Notes: generated by a model not told the origin, from the letters alone. A DNA stretch of 64,000 nucleotides from Branchiostoma floridae (GCF_000003815.2 NC_049994.1:10246538-10310537); one strand, 5' to 3'. Positions 39,685-53,499 are shown, counted from the stretch's first letter. A program made the numbers and translations.

Positions 39685-40263
39685 TTAGTTTAAGGTACCA
39701 TTCCTGACTAACAAACGTGACAGCTTCACAGAATTTACGATACGAGATTTTGGAAGAATCACAGACTGCAAATAATATGTCAACTCCGGACAAACAATGG
39801 AAGTGTAATCAAGGCAAGGCCAACATAATGCACCTGGCTTTTGTTTGATGAGTATTGAAGAGAAGCAGATGGCAGTTGGCGATCTCAAGGTTCTTAGAGC
39901 TATCACCTGCACAGTGGGTATGTCTTTGAAGATGGGATTATCATTATGAAGATAAGATCTAGTTTTCATATCCATATGATATTGTATTTGGGTACCAATC
40001 ATTCCACTATTTCTCTTCTGCTCGATCAAGCAAAGCCATGCAAACTAGAGCATTCGTAATCTCTGGCTTTAAATCTTCATCATGAAGAGAGTCAAGATAC
40101 AACTTCTAGAAGAAAGGAAGCAGATCTTGACCTTTTTGGTCTCTTAGCTGATCCAGATATCACTGTCTTGGAGAGCATTGCCAAGTTGTCAGTTTGTCAA
40201 TTTGGTAAATATCAGGGGACGATCGAGTTACAGAGAGTCTCTCTTCTTTTTGTGAACTTATGA
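39685..40263. pseudogene. Decayed coding-like island, unrecognised
   Basis: On the + strand, 67 codons are open from 40060 to a TGA at 40261. They include SRRKEADLDLFGLLADPDI, then TVLESIAKLSVCQFGKYQG, which has the composition of a soluble protein. On the - strand, 39685-40029 is open for 114 codons with a mixed composition. Neither has a start, promoter or splice context that I trust. An old transposon-borne gene is the likeliest source, but the family is unknown. Confidence 0.25.
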
Positions 40264-40299
40264 AATCAATTTCTTTGGGCAAATCAATTCATCATGTTA

Positions 40300-41620
40300 G
40301 GAGTGAATTCTGCACGCTTGGTAATACGATTTGTAAGGCTTTGTGAATAAGGAAAGTGATCCCAATACATTGGCTATGCGCTAATAGTCAATAAAGCCGA
40401 TTGGCTATAGATGAACAAATAATTTCTTTAAAAAACAACAACAACTCATGTAAACATATACAAACTGTGTTAGTTTTATAAACTTTTAATATACGATAGA
40501 ATTACCATTTTCCTTACATCATCAGTTACTTTTAAGATTGCAATCCTGATGAAGCTATCATTTATCATATATGGAGCCTGTCAAATCTGAGTTACGATCT
40601 AATATCATTTTGAACTTTATATGTCTTCAGCCGGCTGAGTTCACATAAAGGTCGTTGTTAGGTCTAGGCCTTGTCAGATATTAAAATTTTCGGGCAACAC
40701 CACACAAGTTTTTTTTTTAAAGTTTGTCCGGGAAACTGTTTTTCGAAGAATAAGCAAAAACTATTTTGTCGACAGAAAACCCACACAATTTGATCTGAAT
40801 GTAGTTCTGAAATGATATATGATTCCACTATTACCCCAGTTATTGTTAATAAATGAGAGCCCTGAAGTTATAAAGACATTACATTATGTTGAGGAGAATA
40901 GTTGACGGAGAGGGCATGCGTCTATCCCCGTTCGCTCGTTGTGCGTACTCTGAGAGGTGAACTAATTTGATGTGTGTGAAAGATAGTGTCACCGAGTGCA
41001 GAGAAAGGGTAACGGGAAAAGTGCCGCAAAGGGAACGAACGGTCGTCATGATTTCCCCTGAAATATTAGGCTCAGATTTGATAATCCCTACTCGGACTGT
41101 GCGGGTCAGAGATGCCTAAAGACTTCACGTTTCAGTAGCCTCTTGGGCATGCTCAAGATTTCTGCATTTATTTTTTGTCTAGGCGTATCACAATGAAGAA
41201 AGTTGCAGATAACATTTTTCATAACTATACAATATTCATCACATTTTGTTGCGTTCATACGCGCAACAAAACTGTCACTCAAAACTATTCTACATGTTGC
41301 CATCTTCTACCTGCTTCGCGAAGTGCTGAGAAAAGTTATGTTGTGGTTGTATTATGCCATTTCTACAGGGTAAAGTTTATCACTGGGTTGCACATTGCTG
41401 TAAAAACTCTTAATGTATAGACGTAGTGAGTTTTTAAAAAACGGCATGGTATTTCTGTGTCGTTTTCCTCTGCATTATGGATCGACATCACACGCTAAGG
41501 TTCCCCTTTCACCTTCAAGCTGACTTTCCTCACCTCAATCTGGCGGCCCGACCTATAGCGGAGCCGTCTGAGGGGTGATTTTGTATGTATTGCAACCTTC
41601 TAGTGCACTTTTCCCTCGCA
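40300..41620. other. Intergenic DNA
   Basis: No gene seen. 40880-41100 is relatively GC-rich but lacks a coding frame. Confidence 0.5.
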
Positions 41621-41627
41621 TTTACAG

Positions 41628-41771
41628 CCCTCTGAATGAAGCCGACGGGATTTGGGCAGGAGGCCTGCGTCCATACATCTCTGACAACTTTAACAACGCC
41701 TTGGATCAAGGAGTCAAAATGCGGCGAGAGGAGCTCAACAATCGATTCCATCTGGGCACTGCGTTGGAAAG
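41628..41771 (+). CDS. Candidate orphan internal exon (48 codons), unknown gene
   Basis: A 144-nt segment is bounded by a strong acceptor (CTTTTCCCTCGCATTTACAG, ending at 41627) and a good donor (GAAAG then GTGATA at 41772). The frame is open throughout and is phase 2 at both ends. The translation begins PLNEADGIWAGGLRPYISDN and continues FNNALDQGVKMRREELNNRF. Codon third positions are richer in G and C than the surroundings, as in the Hox exons here. I do not recognise the domain. It could be an exon of a non-Hox gene nested in the cluster, an unannotated exon of a neighbouring Hox transcript, or an exon-bearing piece carried in by duplication or transposition. No partner exon was found nearby. 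Confidence 0.4.
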
Positions 41772-41779
41772 GTGATAAA

Positions 41780-44700
41780 TGTGAAGATTCCTTTTGTAAG
41801 GCTCCGAGGGGCCAAAATAGCCGTTAAGTGTACTGCAGGTCTAAATAGCAGTATACTGCATATTGGCCGGCATAGGATTATACCTTAATACATCTTCCTT
41901 CAGAATATCGACAATTGGCCAAAACAAAGTGGCTTTTATGTCCCCAATAGTGTGCGTTTCTTCGAGTCCGGTAATCTGCATTTTTACCGAAGGGCCAAAG
42001 CGCATCCACAATTAATGTGGAGACGTCGATAATAATTCTTACCTCACCTAGCACATGATGAATAGAGGGCTTCACTACACGGTTTTATGTAAAACCTTTG
42101 ATAGCTAGGAGCGGGAGATGGACGACTCAAGCGCACTGCCAAGAACCCTGGCCGTGACCCCTTGCCCTTAAACTTGTCAAAGGCTTCAGTTTTATAAGTT
42201 CACGTGTTTGATAATTAAACGAACACATTTAGGGGCATGGAAATGTTACGAAAATGTTACTGGGTCGATCTAGAAGCCCAGCAAAAAGTGCACGGCGTCT
42301 AGCACCACCTCCATTACAAATTACACGCTGGAAAAAAATAAAGTACATGTTGTATATGTAAAGTCGGTATTGAATAGTTAAAGACAACGAAGTCTCTGAT
42401 AGTTTTGCATAAGACTTTAATCGTCTTATTCATTAAATGATTTTACATTTATGTTGAGTCATGAAAACTGTATGATACATAATTAACGCCACAGATTCTC
42501 CAATGCACTTTTTAATAGGCACGCATTATCAAATATTATCAAGTGCAGAATAGCATTGAAAATGCATGTCTAAAACAAAGTCGGGTTGGCTAATAATACA
42601 TATGCGGAATGCGTATTTTTTCTCAATGATAATTCGTAGCATAAAATTAATCGACTAGAAACCGTTTTCATTGGGTTAACCCCGACCCTCTTTCCTAATT
42701 TGAAACATATCCGGAATGTCAAATTTCCACTGGTGTTCATAGAAGATTCCTTCTTGCATGTGATAAAGCATGTTTTTATCGAAGAATATACAAGAAGTGT
42801 TTTGTTAGTGGGTCGAACCTTAATCTAACGTTGTACATGTAGCGGTTCACATAAAACGGTGGTGTCAGAATTAAGTGCATCGGTTAAAGCCGGTTTATGT
42901 GGCCTAGTTTTATAGAACCACAAACATGTTACAAAATCCTTAAAGGTACTTAAGCATTGAAAATCAGCGCTAAGCACGCGTGTCTTACTTCTCGGTTCTT
43001 GTAAGTCGTCAATCAGAATCCTGCTGGAATAAAACTCGGACTGGGCCTTCCCACGCATAGAGTTTTAGGGATGTAATCAATGAGAAACCATCAAAGAAAA
43101 TGAATAATGAATAGAGACCCGATCCGTCAATCTATCTGCCAATACTACCGCTAAATGACTCAAGAAATTAATATTGAATCGTCGGAATCTTAAGGAGGTA
43201 ATGTGAGCATCTTATGACTGATTTTATGTCGGGTTTCCAAGAACTCGCATTGAAATCGTTGTTCGCCTTACCTATTTTCTGCCAATAAGATGGACAGCTA
43301 TTGCTGCCGTCTTGGATTTATTTACAACGCAAAAATGGTACCCCTCTTCATATAATGTACTCATGTTAATCTAAAAAAAGTCAAACTTTAGTATTCACAT
43401 AGTACAATCATACTTTAATGATTCTAACACATTTATGTTGTCCTGAAATGCTGAAATTATATCAATGACATATATGGTCACAGCCAATATGTTTATGAAA
43501 CAATTTTCTAGACAAGGTTTTGCACAAGGAAGTGAAAACAAAATTATTTCACTCATTCGGTCGCCTATAGATGCCTGTATTTTTGTAAACTTTAGGTCTT
43601 CGACTACAAGTTTTTTTCGTCAAAATTCTGACCACATGATAGCGACAGAGCACTGCGTGTTCTGCACTGCAAATGTTCCACTGCGCTTCTGATATCCAAA
43701 TTCAAATGGTGTAAACGTACTCGTCCCCTTAAACTGTTCTAGTACATAATTTCATTTCAACATCAACATCTTAACATGGACAATATTAGATACTGGTGCT
43801 CCACCCGAAGAGATGTATTGATGATTCCTCGCGTGCATGTTATTTTCCGCCATGTTTCGAACTCCGCCATCTTGAAAATGCTATTTCTTTCTCGTCGCTC
43901 GTCCATAGCTATATCTACTCGTGAGTCCGTTGGCTTGTTTTAACAGAAACAGTTAGTAGAATAACTTATCAAACAATTAGATTTCAATGTGGAATGTATA
44001 GAATTCGCACGTTGTAGTAACGCCAAGTAATGGCGGCCAGATATTTCAGTTACTTTCAAGCCGACTGAGGACAAGAAGATCCATTCATATACGCACAACG
44101 CTAGAAAAAATACTCTAATATAACAATACTGAATTATTCCTTTACTTGACAAAGACTGGAGCCGATTAGTGAAAAATGTGGATAGATTCTTGTGTTGAAA
44201 ATTACAGTTCAGCTTTATCCAGAATTCATTCGTATAACTTTTACATTTCGTCAGTTGGACTATTTCATGTTGATCCCTCTTTCCCAAAAGACAGCAAAAT
44301 TTGTCAATTTGTCCCTCTATTATCAACTCCAAAGCTTCAACTCCAAAGCTCCGAAAAGGGAAATGCATGAATACCAACAAATGACATATTTCTATGTACA
44401 TTTCTAGATCGCCTCTATAGCTAATTCAGTACTGTGCAATGGTCGAAAGAAGTATTTTTTTTCCATCAAAATATGCTTGGCTTTTTGCTTTTTAAATGTA
44501 CTCTTGTACCACAGTTGTTGTTTTTTTTTTGAGATTATAGTATTAGAACTAAAACATTTCTAAGTCTTTTCCTTTCTTTCGTTTGTCTCATATCATATCA
44601 GTTCTTTGATTCGGCAACAGATCGTCGCGAAAATAGCCATCTAATCTTTCTTTTACTACGACATAAACATCTCCAACATGTGTATCAAAGTTAGTGTCTT

Positions 44701-47700
44701 GGTTCCATTGCTTAGATGGAGCGATACAGTCCTATAAAGATACAAAACTACCCAGACATATATTTACAGCATTTACAGCACAAGAAAAAAACTTTTACAA
44801 GCATCAACGTACGTCAAAAATAGGTACAACAGGCAAAACCTTCTAAATGGACAACCGGCTACATTATTTTCTCGTACAATGACACGGAATGAATTGATAA
44901 TTTTCACCAATGTTTGAAACATAATTACGTGGAAACAAATAAGGCAGATGTTACTTCCATGTGTTTTGCTTTATGCAAGATATTTCGTTCCAATACATTT
45001 CTAATCTAAAAGAACAAGCGCAGAAAATATTCAGTCCACTTGTTTTTTTCGATTTACACAATCAAATATGACATCAATATTTGTATTTCTAATGCTACGT
45101 TTTTACTTTCGCTCAACCAGCAAGCATAGAGCGCATGAGATACAACGACAAACTAAAGCTCCGAACATGTCTACGGTTTTCGATTCAAACTTATATCTTA
45201 CAAACTCGAACGAACAGTCAGAACTTCTACATATCTATTTCTTCTATTTATCATAATTTCAGTAGTTCAAATCTTGAGATGTCCTTGGTCTGTTTTGACA
45301 CTTCCTGGTGAGAAAAATCTCGCTATTCCGTCTCGTGCTTTTCTGACACAGTTGTAACTTGTTGTGTTTTTCTGGGGTTTAATGCGCGAGTTAGGTGAAA
45401 GGTCAACCAGTAACTTTATGATAATGTGTACCCCACTATACGAATTCGACACCTTCACTACAAGTACTGTGTTCACAGCAACACTTGAATTATTCACAGT
45501 GCTACACTTGTCCTGGTCTTCGTTTTTACGTTCCGAATGAAGTAGTAGAGAGAAAATGTCTCAGATGACATATTATCACTCGTGTGTTACTTGTCGGGGA
45601 TACTTGTATCAGTAACGAACCGTAAGTACACCGTTGGCGTTTTTGTACAGCAGAAATTAGCACACTTACTGACGTTTTAGGGGTACAGTTTCCGACACCC
45701 AAAACTCTTTACAATGTTGTAAATTAGGAACCAAGGCCACAGAGCCAGTAACTTTATGGGTTAGGTGAAAACTTTTGGTCAAAGGTTTGAGGAAAAAAAC
45801 GACAAGGCATCCGACAGCGAAAAGCAAAATGTGTTGATGGTTTCAAGGCTACGACGGATAGTATATGGTAAGTGATCACATTTCGGTATTTGTATGGCCA
45901 GGACATTAGAAAGATTGCTGTTCACATTTCCAAATTTGAAAAACCTAATGAAATCACAGAAGGTATAAACTGCGGGTAGTCGACCGCCTATAATCTGGAT
46001 TTCTTATTTCATAACTAGATTCTGTACACTTTCACTGGATTTCAATTCCTCGTGGGAAATTTGTGAATGTGTATAATCATATAATCAGGTTTTCCTTTCT
46101 GCAAAACAAGTGCAATTATTAATGTTCAATTCAGTTTGGTCCGTAACTGTTCCATGGATGTTTGGCTTTCATTGGTGATCAAAGTACGAGCGTATAAAAG
46201 CACCGTTTTTTAGTTACAGTAATGATTAATGTAATGATATTGGGTTAAAGTTTTCTCTTAAGAAGAACTTAAAGCTTGCATTTTTTAGAATAAATATTTT
46301 GAGTGTAGAACTCTATTTATTTCTCCATATAAATGATATTCTGTGGAAAAACTATAATTCACTTATAATTCTCCATTGTCCTGTTTTCCAAATCGCGTTC
46401 TTTATTGGTGCACCAAGGTATTATAATGAGCGAGGGCAATGGGAGTTAGCAGGGCTTTTTAAACGTACCAAGAGGGCCTTCATTTCCCCACTTGTTCATG
46501 ACTTCTGACGGTCTTAACAACAATTTGCCATGAAACTAATTAATCTTTCCCATCGGTCCAAGTCATATAAGATTCCAAGAGATACGCAACAGACAGAGGA
46601 ATTAGATCCCCTCAACAACCTTTCATTAAAATGCATTATTCTACGAACTTTTTAGCTGCTCTTTTGACTTTTTCTCGTGAAAAATGTCCATATATTGTTG
46701 TGCCCCATTTGAATCGCTAAAGCCTATGTACATTTTTGTAGATTAAGTTCCGAGTGCATGGAGTCAGATGTGGCAATCTCCTTGGGACAAATCCCATTTA
46801 CGGATTTAGGCTGGAGGTAGTAAACAAAGTCTACAACCTCACGAACTCGACCTTTTCCCCCCTTTTCTGAGCTGTTTTTGGGCATAGTAGACCATACCGT
46901 GATACTTGTGTCGAAAAAACGTGCGGAAGTGCAAGTTGAGTCAGCTTGGACAAGTGTTGAACTATATATATAGGTACTGGTGGTATTTTTCTTCTTACCA
47001 CAGATAACTTCCAACATACCAGCGTCAATATATAATAAGAATGTTAAGTGTCTCTGTTTCATTTTCACGATGATATAATCGATGTATGTGTATACATGTA
47101 TGCTATTTTTGCTTCACGAACCGTGAAAAAAAGATATTTCTGTGCACCGTCCTTATCTGAACCCGAATCGAGCGATATTAGTTTTACTCTAAAAGCTGGC
47201 TGTCCTCCAAGTGGCCGCCTCACTGCAGACAATTTATATGCTGACTCGGTCCCTGTCTTTTATCGGCCGAATTACCTGCTACGTGATTGCTGAGACAGCC
47301 AGACTACATGGACCGAGGATTTGATTTTCCGGAGATCACATGAAAAAAAAAATCAGTCTCCCACTTTTCGCCCTCAGAAAATTGGACGCCTAAACTTCAT
47401 TCTCATCACAGCAAAACGCGAAGAGCTCCAATTAATAACGTAACAGTCAACGTGACCTGAAAACAACCCCGAAATCCATCGATTTTTCCCTGATAGAATT
47501 GCACATTTCTTATCCCTTCAACCTACGGGATGAATGTCGCTAAATATTTCAAAACATTTACGAGCAATGTTAATTTCGTACCGGACTTTTACTTCTTTAG
47601 TTCTTTATTCGGGCTTAGCCCTTTTGGAGGGGAAATTTTATACAAGCTTAAGATTTTCATAAAAATTGACCCAGAAAGATCCCGCGTTAGTGAGATCAAT

Positions 47701-49440
47701 AAGAATAGATTATTTTAGCCCGACTTAACTCCCGTTTTGCCCCTCTTGTTTTCAGGGGTTACGGCTTGGGTCAGGGAGATCCGCTCTATCGAAGAAACAC
47801 CCACTAACGCCGAACCCGCTCCATTACTGATATAACGCCCTCGACGTTCTGGAATAAATTTCTGGTTCATGACCGAATGATGGACGATGGCAAGCCAAGG
47901 GCAGGTGCAATGTGACATCAGAGATAGGATGAGAGGGTCTCGTCCCTTATTAGAATTTCCATGTGAGTTTTTTTTCTACACGGGGTTACTGAAGGTTGTT
48001 TGTATTTCGTTGAAAGTGAGAAAGATGTAAAAAAAATTCGTTTGAATGTTCAATCCATTTCTTTCGCTGTTGTGAGGGGAATCATTGTCTTTAATGTCAC
48101 CGAAATATTGAGAATGTGGTCGCCAAAATTGTGGAAGCAAAAATGTCCTTAGAATGTTAAATTTTGTATGTACACGCAGTGTACATGCATGCATATGTAT
48201 GTAGGGCAAAGTTCGGTCAGCCTTCCCCACTTTTTTCCTGTATTGTAGAGCAAAACTATTTCTAGTGGTACCAAAAATGATATAATAAGGAATTTTCCTT
48301 TTCCTTGACAAACAGAAAAAGATGTGTACAAGGAAAAGAAGCGACACGCATTTCGGTCTTAGCTACGGTATTTATAACACTGAACTGGTATGCTAGGAAG
48401 TATGCCTCAGAGAACTAAGTTTCTTTTGAAATAAGAAGAGCACTTTTCCCTATATTTTGTTATATTTTTGATATAAGATATAAAAGAATGTATAGGATAT
48501 AAGAGAATGTATCAGATAGACAATAAAGATACAAAACCTACCCGATGTGTTTGTTTTTATGCAGGTTGAAGACAGACACTGACAGGACTGCCTAGAATAT
48601 CGCTGTTTGTGGTTTTCGTGGTGTGCATTAAATCAAGAGGAGTGACAAACAATACTCCAGCTTCCAAAGAACTAGTACACTTTTTACAGATGAATGATCC
48701 ACATACATTTTAACTTGTACACAGAACTGAGCACTTCCAATTTGTCACTATTTGCTGGAACAAAAACAAAAACACATATACACATCTAGTGTAATGCAAA
48801 AGTAGTGCAAAACATTTTGTAGCAATTTCATTTCGGATTTTTAGCATTTTATTATGGTAATATGGCATACGACATGCGTTAGATCAATGTTTAAGATTTC
48901 TTTAAGCCTGTAGGAATGTAGTAAGAAGTAAGAATGTAGAAGCAGGATTGGAAAATGCTGCATTTCGGGAGTTTTTGGTATGAAAATACGTACCGAACCT
49001 CGCTGAAAACACAGATGACTCAAATCAAAATGGCGGCGCATACGAAGCTTTGCACTAAATTGTTCAGAATTCTACTCAGGTATTCCCATTTTTCATTCCC
49101 GTCATATGCAATTTTACCAGACATTTTAAAAGCATAATATTTTAGCTCTCTCGGCACTCTCTGACATACCCTATATAATAAGACTCATACCAAATAGCTT
49201 CCTTTTTTTCACAATTTGATTGAATTTGTGGTTCCTCATTTATTTGCATTATAATACTGTTGAATCAATTATCATTGGCAGTGCAGTAAACATAATTTAA
49301 TTATAGAATTTAGGAAGAATTTCTTAAGTCGTTGAAATCTTATTGGTAGATTTTTAACACAGGTAACTTATGGGATAATTAAAACTATAGCATACTATTT
49401 GATTTTGTCCAGTTCTTTACGTTATGTACATATACTAAGC
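41780..49440. other. Intergenic DNA with several moderately complex, regulatory-like blocks
   Basis: No gene is supported. Two stretches stand out as less repetitive and of balanced composition: 46280-46640 and 47100-47920. The first includes the homeodomain-type site CTAATTAATC at 46536. They would be the first places to look for conserved non-coding elements. YY1-like sites occur at 43847, 43864, 44030 and 49027. Confidence 0.4.
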
Positions 49441-49448
49441 TGCTGCGC

Positions 49449-50170
49449 TGTATGTGAATATGAATTGTGAATATCTCTGTGTCTCCGTATCTTTCTTCCA
49501 AGATACATTCATAATAATAACTTTGCTAGAAACAGACGTTCATAGAATACGAAAATTAGTAAATACATAGCAAACACATAATCCACGTCCTACGTATCAC
49601 AGAAAAAAATGATTATATGCATGTATTTACCGTATGTGAATATGACTTGTGAATATCTCTATGTCTCCGCATATTTCTTCCAAGATACATTCATCATAAT
49701 AACTTTGCTAGAAACAGACGTTTTTAGAATACAAAAATCAGTAAATGCATAGTCATACGAATACCAAAATTAGACAAAAACATAGCCAGACGTCCTACAT
49801 ATCACAGAAACAAGATTACATACATGTATCAAGTTGTTGTGTTTGCCGTATGTGAATATGAATTGTGAATATTATTATGCTTCAGTCTCTTTTTTTCCTA
49901 GATACATTCTCAATAAATCCTTTGCTAGAAACACACGTTTTTAGAATACAAAATTCGGAAGATTTGCAACCAGATACACCACAAATAGCCAAGCGTATCA
50001 CAAAAACAAGATTACATACATGTATCAAGTTGTTGTGTTCCCGTTGTGTGAATAAAAGATGTGAATATTTGTATCTTTTCGTCTCTGTCTTCCTGCATAC
50101 CTTTTAGATAAACCCTTTGTTAGAAACATACGTTTTTAGAATACGAAAATCATTATATGCATAGCTACAT
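49449..50170 (+). repeat. Four-copy tandem repeat, unit about 180-215 bp
   Basis: Four direct, diverging copies start at about 49451, 49633, 49849 and 50042. Each begins with a TGTGAATATGAATTGTGAAT-type block, followed by an AGATACATTC-type block, then TTTGCTAGAAACAGACGTTT and AGAATACAAAA. Copies 2 and 3 share the longest common tail (CAAGATTACATACATGTATC, then AAGTTGTTGTGTT). Copy 4 is the most diverged and partial. Confidence 0.85.
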
Positions 50171-50179
50171 ACACAACAC

Positions 50180-52490
50180 ATGTCAGAATTAACAAGGAAC
50201 ATTAGTCTTGTTGCAACGTTCCTAATCATATTCAACACAAATTTCACGTCAGAATATTCTTACTATTTCCAATATTTCAGGAATGATTTTTATGTAGATG
50301 ATAATCTGAAGATTCGTCTTCTTTGCGTTTCATTTTGGAATTGTCTATTACGTTTGTACTCAAATGAACAAAACACTAAGAAATAAACGAAAGAAATATT
50401 TAGAAACAAGTCTTGCAAAATCGTTTTGTTCCAAGCTGACGGCAGCATTCCTCACCATACTTATGCGACAACAAGAATGGATTGAACGTAAAAGCAGTAG
50501 AGAAAAAAAGGCCTGAATATTGGAATATTCTGTTCTTGACCTATGATTGTCTTTCAACTTTAACCCCGTTTTATGCCTACTCTATAAAACAGTGCGTTAA
50601 ATGATGAAATGTGATTGAAACTGACACATTTATTTCGTTCTGTAGTCGATGTAGGCTAGTAAATATGCTCTCGTCGGTTCTTTCAGCCGTCATAATTACA
50701 ACTTGTAATAGCTGTTGCCACGGATGTCTGTACTCTGTTCTGATATTCCTAGCTATGGCATAGCTCTCCGCTGCGGTGCTACAACTCACATAGACGGTGT
50801 GCATTTTCACAGTCACCACGATTGACCCGAGAGCTAGTCGTAAACGTTAATAACAACAATTCCAGTTCGTTAGCGTTAGTCCGATGGTGAGCATTTTGAC
50901 CCCTTCACTCGTCGTCTTTCTACAATACACGGAGGCGCCATGTCAGGAATCAAAAAGGCATAGTTAACTATGGCTGTAAAACCTTGGCGACGACCGTTGC
51001 TGCAAATTAAGCGGGGTTAAGTGTCTTCTAACGAAACATCGTCGCCAACAAATTTCTTCCGAAGGATACATTTTCTCTCTTTCTCTCGTGTTGTTCTCGT
51101 TGAGGTTTTAAATCGGGAATAATCTCTGAACGCTCTGAACATCAATTTGTTATTCCCTGTGATATAATAACGTACAAATAGACGGAGTTTTTTTTTTACA
51201 GCGGAGAAAACTTTGCAATGTCTAGACGAGAGCCTGATGTTATCATTTTAACAGTTGTTTTTACCACTCGGTGTAGATTGAACCGGACATTGGCACCATA
51301 ATTAAGGAACCGATTTTCGCTATTGGTGGAATCTTCGTCTAGCTTGAGAATTCTCGCTGTGAAGTCAGACTACATTGAACAGCTAGAAAATCTCACTTTT
51401 GATTTGTGTACATTCGTGACTTGACCCTTTACTGAGATACAGCCTAAGACGTTTTAACGTTCCAAGATACACTGACAGTAAAAAAAATAAGAAGTGGATA
51501 GCATCTCCACGGGTATGTCCGATAGTTGGGAAGAAGTACTATCTTTGGTATCGGCACCATTCCAAAACTACAAAACCGACAAAATGACTGTGCGATCTTG
51601 ATGGGAGTAGTGTGTTGTAAAACTTTTCGTCAGACAAAATGTCTATCCCTAATCCACGATATAGGTACGTGAACTTGTGATGATTCTAAGATATAGACTA
51701 AAATTTCAGACTACTTCTAGTAAGAAAATCTGGTGGTAATCTTAGTCTGACAACTTTTTTCAGTGCTGACGCAAAAAAAAGTTCACATCTCGAAGTGGTT
51801 TTTGATCAGTTTGCACGGAATTCCTTCACGCCCGGAAGATTTATAACTGTGATACATTCTTCCATGGGAATGGGTGAATACCAAAGTATCGGATGGTCCA
51901 AACTACCAATACAAGCCGGCGTATCCAAGAAACCTTACGGAACTGCTTTCCTCAGATGACACACACACATACACACACACACACACACCCTGAAACTACT
52001 GAGAACTCAACATGACCTCAGAAATTACATTTATGACATTGTCTCCTGGCTTCGCATTATGATTAAAACTGGATATGGGGGTGACAGAGTTCAAAATCAT
52101 CCGTGATGCTCGGAGAGAAAACATAATTGGGCCTTCTACACGTTTAGCGAGGGGAGATTATGATATATCCCTTTTCATTGCATGTTTTCTCCGTGGGACA
52201 GACGAGAGGTGAAGAGGCTAACGAACTAGAGCTAAGCTCACCCATCCCGCGACTCCAAGGCGAGACGCAGGCATGACACATTACAATGAGAGCCATCTCC
52301 TGAATAACTTTATCTCAACATTTTCCGTCCCAGTTCAAGGACTAAATTTTACACTTCTTGCGTGATGTTCAACCCCATGGCTTTTCATGTCTGTAGAAAG
52401 AAAGAGAAAGAAGAAAAGTTTAATAAGTTTAACTTTTTTGTCCGAGCTCCGGAATGAAAGACATCAGAGGCGCACAGCTGCGTTTTTTCA
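50180..52490. other. Upstream intergenic region of gene B
   Basis: No gene seen. It holds an (AC)n run at 51959-51988 interrupted by one T. The last kilobase before gene B becomes more GC-balanced. Confidence 0.5.
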
Positions 52491-52495
52491 ACCGT

Positions 52496-52509
52496 ACAGC
52501 AGGGGGCGT
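52496..52509 (+). promoter_or_regulatory. CTCF-like core motif upstream of gene B
   Basis: ACAGCAGGGGGCGT matches 12 of 14 positions of the CTCF core CCASYAGRKGGCRS. It lies about 285 bp upstream of the TATA box of gene B. CTCF sites organise Hox cluster chromatin in vertebrates and flies; binding here is inferred from the motif alone. Confidence 0.35.
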
Positions 52510-52780
52510 CCATTCTGCCATTATTCTGAAATTATTTTATGCCACTTAGTCCACGTGAATGGCGGCTTTGAGAAAGACGCCGGTTAGAAGGGCAGTGACG
52601 TCTTGTGCCATAACCGAACCGCCATCGGCAATTGGGCACAGGTGATGGTACTGTCGATATCGATCTGTGGGCCGTTGCTTTTTGAAACGTAGGCGGGCAC
52701 CAGAAGTTATGATTGTGCCAATATGATATCTGCGTGCCGTATTACCGGGCGCGACTTTAATCTTACTGCTCGCAATATGC

Positions 52781-52788
52781 TATAAAGG
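52781..52788 (+). promoter_or_regulatory. TATA box of gene B
   Basis: TATAAAGG lies 136 bp upstream of the gene B start codon. An initiator-like TTCAGCTT follows, with its A at 52807, about 26 bp downstream of the TATA box, slightly closer than usual. A transcript starting there would have a 5' UTR of about 110 nt. Confidence 0.5.
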
Positions 52789-52916
52789 GTCGTTGGGATA
52801 ATTTTCAGCTTCTGCCTGATTGACCCTTTTGAGCCCTTTTCTGAAATCGAAATTTTTAATCACATCGCACACGCCGCCTTGTCTGCTGTTGACTAAAAAG
52901 AGGTTGATTTATAGTC

Positions 52917-53499
52917 ATGGCAGACATGCGGAATTGCCTTCAGTCACAAAGCAAGCCGTCCGACGCGCATAAGGGAGTCGCCCCTCGACCGAATACACCG
53001 ACGTTTGCGCGGCAAACAGCGAGAGTAGTAAATTTGGGGGCGATGGAGTCCTACACAGGATATCACTCCCAGTTTCTGGGGCCGGGGCCGGCCCCGTACG
53101 ACTCACGCCAGGCCATGGGGCAGACGTTGAACCAGTGCCCGTGCCAGGGCTGCTCGCTACGATGGCAGCAAACAACACAACCGGCAGGACCGCACAACAA
53201 CGCCCTCTGTCCACCCTACTCGTCCTACGACCACAGCCTGCTCAAGCCGACCTGGAACAACCAGGCGAAGGACTTCGGCCCTATTTTCTCAGGGAGCAAC
53301 TTTTCTCAGAACTTTGGTGGACAGAACTATCCTGTACATGACGGACTCAACAAGACAAGCGGCGTGAGAGAGAACTGTACGGTGGGGAGTTTAGACCCGT
53401 CTTCCTCCCTACCCCCGTGCAGGTATTCCATGGCAGGGCCGTCCCAGAATTTGGGACTCCCTCCTTCAAAAAACGTCCCGGACGGACCCGTAGTCGCAG
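52917..53499 (+). CDS. Posterior-class Hox gene B, exon 1
   Basis: Encodes residues 1-194 of a 270-residue homeodomain transcription factor. ATG at 52917 is the first Met, has G at -3 and +4, and follows an in-frame TGA at 52905, so the start is firm. The region is low-complexity and rich in Pro, Ser, Gln, Asn and Gly, as expected of the regulatory N-terminus of posterior Hox proteins. It contains a compact cysteine group (CPCQGC at residues 74-79) and several aromatic patches (YSSYDH; FGPIFSGSNFSQNFGGQNY). A second Met at 43 begins MESYTGYHSQF and could be an alternative start. The donor is CGCAG then GTGGGT, phase 1. The exon is much more GC-rich than its surroundings. No Trp motif for PBX binding precedes the homeodomain. 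Confidence 0.85.

Noticed and set aside
52915-53214. 99-codon - strand frame antisense to gene B exon 1
   Set aside because: A shadow of the GC-rich, stop-poor Hox exon.
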